From NCBI GenBank assembly GCA_902766845.1, contig CACXFD010000141.1, forward strand, positions 1 to 6,777: DNA of 6,777 bases, given 5' to 3'. This DNA comes from an uncultured Lachnospiraceae bacterium. GTDB taxonomy: Bacteria > Bacillota > Clostridia > Lachnospirales > Lachnospiraceae. Positions 4,279 to 6,777 of this stretch are shown here, piece by piece. Position 1 is the first letter of the stretch, and each line of letters opens with the position of its first letter. The notes under the pieces are model-generated. The model made no database searches and was not told the DNA's origin. It saw only the letters and a list, made by a program, of their open reading frames with translations. The translations under genes and the position numbers were made by a program.

Positions 4279-6456
4279 AAAAAAAGCGTGACTGCCTGGC
4301 TGCTCTATTTCCCGGTGCTGCTGATCTGGTACGAATTCCTGTTCCGGTTCGTGACCATGCGGGAACTGTCGTTTCTGCAGATCATCTGCATCCTGCTCCT
4401 GACGATCGCACTGGGATTTCTGATGGCGGTGATCCCGTCCCTGATCAAAAACGCGAAGGCGAGGCGGATCACCTGCCTCGTGATCTCGCTCGTGATCGCG
4501 GTCATCTTCCTGATCGAGTATTTTATCTACCGTGAATTCAAGGTCTTCTACGATCCCAAGATGATCATCGGAACGGCCGGGAACATGGCCGGACAGGCCG
4601 CGTTCGTGAAGACCACGCTGAAGATGATCTTTTCCCTTACGGGCCTGCTGACCATCGTCTGCTATCTGGCCCCTCCGATCGTGTTCTTCATCGTCATGAG
4701 ACGGTGGGACATCGAAGCCGAGCAGCGGCGCCGTGAGTCGGCCCGCCGGCGCGGCACGTCCCTGTCTTCCCGCCGGCGCGGCACGCGCTGGCAGACGCTC
4801 GCCAAGCGCGCGGTCCTGATGGCCGCCGTTTCGCTCCTGATCTGGCTGCTCGCGCAGGGCCTGATCCTGATCGCGTCCCCGCTGCGCGCGGCCGCCACCA
4901 ATGAATACACGTTCTCGGCCGCGGTGCGCAACTTCGGCCTGATGACCGGCGTGCGCATGGATCTGACCCGCGGCTCGGGCGATTCCTCGAGCTTCGATCC
5001 GGTCGGTCCGGCGCCGTCGATCCCGACCACGCAGCCGTCCACGGATCCGGCCGGCACGGAGCCCGCGCAGACGGATGAGAACGGCGAGACCGTCCCGGAG
5101 ACGGAGCCGGAGGAAAAGCCGCTGTCCGAACGGGACACCGATTTCTCGAAGTACGGCTACAGCATGCTGGATCTGGACTTTACGGCCATGGCGGCCGCCG
5201 CCGATGACGGCACCATCAAGGCGCTGGATGAATACTGCGCCTCGCTGACGCCCAGCCACCAGAACCGCTATACGGGCCTGTTCAAGGGCAAGAACCTGAT
5301 CCTGATCTCCGCGGAAGCCTTCAGCGGGGACATCATCGACCCGAAGCTGACGCCTACGCTGTACCGCATGGCCACCAAGGGCATCCAGTTCACGGATTAC
5401 ACGCAGCCGGACAGCGCCGGCACCACGGGCGGCGAGTACCAGAACATCTTCGGCATGCTGCCGATGCTCGGCGGCCCGAGCTTCCGGACGATGTCGGGCG
5501 GCAGCACATGGTTCAACATCGCCGGCCGCCTGAACCTGGAGAATTATTACGGCAAGGCGTTCCACAACAACACCTATACGTATTACAAGCGTGACGTCAC
5601 GCACAACCAGATCGGCTATTCCGACGGCTACATGGGCTACGGCAACGGCATGGAGCAGTTCGTGCAGAAGACCTGGCCCGAGAGCGACCTTGAGATGATG
5701 CAGGGCACCATCCCGATGTACATCGACAAGCAGCCGTTCAACATCTACTACATGACCGTGTCCGGCCACAGCGACTACGGCCGCAGCGACAACCGCATGG
5801 CCTCCAAGCACTGGGACGAGGTCAAGGACCTGCCGTATTCGGACCTGGTCAAGGGCTACATCGCCTGCAACCTGGAGCTCGAAGCGGCCATGACCTACCT
5901 GATCGACCAGCTCGAGCAGGCCGGCATCGCGGACGATACGCTGATCGTGATGAGCGCCGACCACTTCCCGTACGGTCTGGACGGGGACGCGGCGCTGGGC
6001 CACAGCATGCCGTATCTGTCAGAGCTGTACGGCTATGACGTCAAGACCTACCTGCAGCGCGACCATAACCGCCTGCTGATGTGGAGCGGCATCTTCGAGA
6101 AAGAGGATCCGATCGTGGTCAGCGAGCCCACGTCCAGCCTGGACATCCTGCCGACGCTCTGCAACCTGTACGGCGTGCCGTGGGATTCCCGCGTGCTGCC
6201 GGGCCGCGACGTCTTCTCCGACGCGCCGGCGCTGATGTTCAACACCGAGTATGACTGGAAGACGGAACTCGGCTCCTACATCAACGCGAGCAAGACCTTT
6301 ACGCCCGCGGAAGGCGTGAACGAGGCGGACATTCCCGAAGGCTACGTAGACCAGATCCGCGCGATCGTCCGCAACAAGATCCGCTTCTGCAAGAACGTGC
6401 TCGAGGTCGATTTCTTCAAGCACGTCAAGGAATACCTGCCGGCCAACGCGAAATAA
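4276..6456 (+). CDS. LTA synthase family protein (membrane sulfatase-fold phosphotransferase)
   Basis: This 726-residue membrane protein has five predicted transmembrane segments (about 7-27, 33-54, 64-85, 118-141, 178-201), as in LtaS. A Pro/Thr/Glu-rich linker (about 233-287) follows, then an extracellular alkaline-phosphatase/sulfatase-fold domain (about 335-650). LtaS moves glycerol phosphate from phosphatidylglycerol onto a growing teichoic acid chain outside the cell. The expected active-site motifs are present: E347 in LILISAEAFSGD, the nucleophile threonine T383 or T384 in SAGTTGGEYQ, YYKRD (R439, D440), H498 in SGHSDYG, and D562-H563 in MSADHFPYG. The loop between segments 4 and 5 (142-177) is Arg-rich, fitting a cytoplasmic position. 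It contains an in-frame 17-bp duplication giving RRRGT twice. At 726 residues it is longer than the usual 600-650, chiefly through this loop and the linker. The family also includes enzymes that decorate other envelope polymers, so the acceptor polymer is not certain. It appears to be a single-gene transcript ending at a strong terminator. Confidence 0.9.
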   Translation: MKKSVTAWLLYFPVLLIWYEFLFRFVTMRELSFLQIICILLLTIALGFLMAVIPSLIKNAKARRITCLVISLVIAVIFLIEYFIYREFKVFYDPKMIIGTAGNMAGQAAFVKTTLKMIFSLTGLLTIVCYLAPPIVFFIVMRRWDIEAEQRRRESARRRGTSLSSRRRGTRWQTLAKRAVLMAAVSLLIWLLAQGLILIASPLRAAATNEYTFSAAVRNFGLMTGVRMDLTRGSGDSSSFDPVGPAPSIPTTQPSTDPAGTEPAQTDENGETVPETEPEEKPLSERDTDFSKYGYSMLDLDFTAMAAAADDGTIKALDEYCASLTPSHQNRYTGLFKGKNLILISAEAFSGDIIDPKLTPTLYRMATKGIQFTDYTQPDSAGTTGGEYQNIFGMLPMLGGPSFRTMSGGSTWFNIAGRLNLENYYGKAFHNNTYTYYKRDVTHNQIGYSDGYMGYGNGMEQFVQKTWPESDLEMMQGTIPMYIDKQPFNIYYMTVSGHSDYGRSDNRMASKHWDEVKDLPYSDLVKGYIACNLELEAAMTYLIDQLEQAGIADDTLIVMSADHFPYGLDGDAALGHSMPYLSELYGYDVKTYLQRDHNRLLMWSGIFEKEDPIVVSEPTSSLDILPTLCNLYGVPWDSRVLPGRDVFSDAPALMFNTEYDWKTELGSYINASKTFTPAEGVNEADIPEGYVDQIRAIVRNKIRFCKNVLEVDFFKHVKEYLPANAK
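4742..4785. repeat. In-frame 17-bp direct repeat within the LTA-synthase-like gene
   Basis: CCCGCCGGCGCGGCACG occurs at 4742-4758 and 4769-4785 with a 27-bp (nine-codon) period. It encodes ARRRGT and then SRRRGT in the cytoplasmic loop between membrane segments 4 and 5. It is probably a slippage duplication tolerated in a flexible, positively charged loop. Confidence 0.8.
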
Positions 6457-6464
6457 CGCGGCCG

Positions 6465-6493
6465 GGCACGGCCCGATGAGGCGGCACGGCCCG
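6465..6493. repeat. 11-bp direct repeat after the LTA-synthase-like gene
   Basis: GGCACGGCCCG occurs at 6465-6475 and 6483-6493 (18-bp period), between the stop codon at 6456 and the terminator. It is noncoding, with no evident function. Confidence 0.65.
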
Positions 6494-6522
6494 GACGGAG
6501 CGGCAGTCATCTGAAAGACAGG

Positions 6523-6558
6523 AAACGGGAGCAGCCGTTACGGCTGCTCCCGTTTTTT
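6523..6558. terminator. Strong intrinsic terminator shared by convergent genes
   Basis: A perfect 15-bp stem (6523-6537 with 6541-6555) closes on the 3-nt loop TTA, and the plus strand continues with a run of six T (6553-6558). This is a textbook Rho-independent terminator for the LTA-synthase-like gene, which ends 67 bp upstream. On the minus strand the tail is GTTTCCTGTCTTTC, which is weaker but may also end the converging nucleotidyltransferase transcript. That gene's stop codon is the loop. Confidence 0.92.
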
Positions 6559-6777
6559 ATCATGTCGACCGGATCCTTCTACGCCGCTTTCCGGCAGGGC
6601 GGCCAGCTGGGCGGCCGTATCGACGTCATACAGTTCAAAAGCGCCGGCGGCCTCGACCGTGGTGACCCGTTCGGGATGGCGCTTGAGGACCGCGCGGCCC
6701 GCCTCGTTCTCGGCGAGGCCTAAAAGCTCCGGGAAGACGGAGCGCGGGAACAGGACCGGATTGCCGCGCCGGCCCTG
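6538..6777 (-). CDS. MocA/MobA-like nucleotidyltransferase, C-terminal part
   Basis: The last 79 codons and the TAA stop are visible, and the gene continues past the right edge. The fragment opens GRRGNPVLFPRSVFPELLGL, then has GRAVLKRHPERVTTVEA and ELYDVDTAAQLAAL. This order (GxxGNPVLFPR, then GR-VL-HP, then a DVDT end) is typical of the C-terminal part of MocA/MobA-type NTP transferases. These attach CMP or GMP to molybdopterin. The YgfJ branch belongs to selenium-dependent molybdenum hydroxylase maturation and is often found near yedE and yedF, which fits this window. Where relatives usually have a GD-x-G-GR pattern, this one has AENEAGR, lacking the Gly-Asp pair. The last 17 residues (ESGVEGSGRHDKKREQP) extend beyond the usual family end and are partly encoded by the terminator stem. 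Catalytic N-terminal motifs lie outside the window, so activity and exact substrate cannot be judged. Confidence 0.8.
   Translation of the reverse strand, partial: QGRRGNPVLFPRSVFPELLGLAENEAGRAVLKRHPERVTTVEAAGAFELYDVDTAAQLAALPESGVEGSGRHDKKREQP

Noticed and set aside
4045..6003. A 652-codon open frame on the minus strand, opposite the LTA-synthase-like gene
   Set aside because: Its translation is rich in His, Arg, Gln and Val with no recognisable domain or good ribosome binding site. It arises because strong third-position GC bias in the real gene removes stop codons from the opposing frame.
1..6777. tRNA or rRNA genes, CRISPR arrays, insertion sequences, attachment sites, toxin-antitoxin or phage genes
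   Set aside because: I looked for cloverleaf-like segments, regularly spaced repeats, transposase-like proteins and terminal inverted repeats and found none that can be supported.

Overview
The window looks like a chromosome segment from a GC-rich anaerobic member of the Bacillota, most likely class Clostridia. The reasons are the AGGAG-type ribosome binding sites, an LTA-synthase-type protein with five membrane segments, and the selenium genes yedE and yedF with a LysR regulator of the kind that accompanies them in Clostridia. This placement is an inference from gene content and style. No rRNA or other taxonomic marker is present. GC content is judged by eye to be around 60 %, with AT-rich islands confined to the promoter regions.

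Left part (1-2741), selenium module. On the minus strand, yedE (stop 320, start 1408) is followed by yedF (start 206, running off the left edge). yedE encodes a YeeE/YedE-type membrane protein. yedF encodes a TusA-like carrier whose CPxP motif is intact. A 430-bp AT-rich spacer separates yedE from a divergent LysR-family gene (1839-2741). The spacer carries a credible promoter for each gene and a perfect 10+10-bp palindrome over the -35 region of the yedE promoter. The simplest reading is that the LysR protein controls yedE-yedF from this spacer.

Middle (2742-3940). After lysR comes a GC-rich spacer of about 300 bp with a 14-bp stem hairpin, two sets of short direct repeats and no credible gene. 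Next is a minus-strand sugar-phosphate isomerase/epimerase-like TIM-barrel gene (3044-3940) of unknown substrate.

Right part (3941-6777). A divergent promoter region contains the self-complementary octamer ATTATAAT, so a TATAAT can be read on both strands. It precedes a plus-strand LTA-synthase-family gene. That gene's true start is probably ATG at 4276, after a structured leader of about 230 nt. The gene ends at 6456 and is followed by a near-ideal intrinsic terminator at 6523-6558. Converging on it from the right is the 3' end of a MocA/MobA-like nucleotidyltransferase gene. Its stop codon is the three-base loop of that terminator hairpin.

yedE, yedF, the LysR regulator and MocA-like (YgfJ-type) nucleotidyltransferases recur together in genomes that use selenium, especially those with selenium-dependent molybdenum hydroxylases. 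The two ends of the window may therefore be parts of one selenium/molybdenum-cofactor neighbourhood, with the cell-envelope and TIM-barrel genes lying between them. I see no RNA gene, CRISPR array, transposase or phage gene, and no clearly new system. The most interesting signals are regulatory: the palindrome and companion dyads, the symmetric -10 element, and the stop-in-loop terminator.
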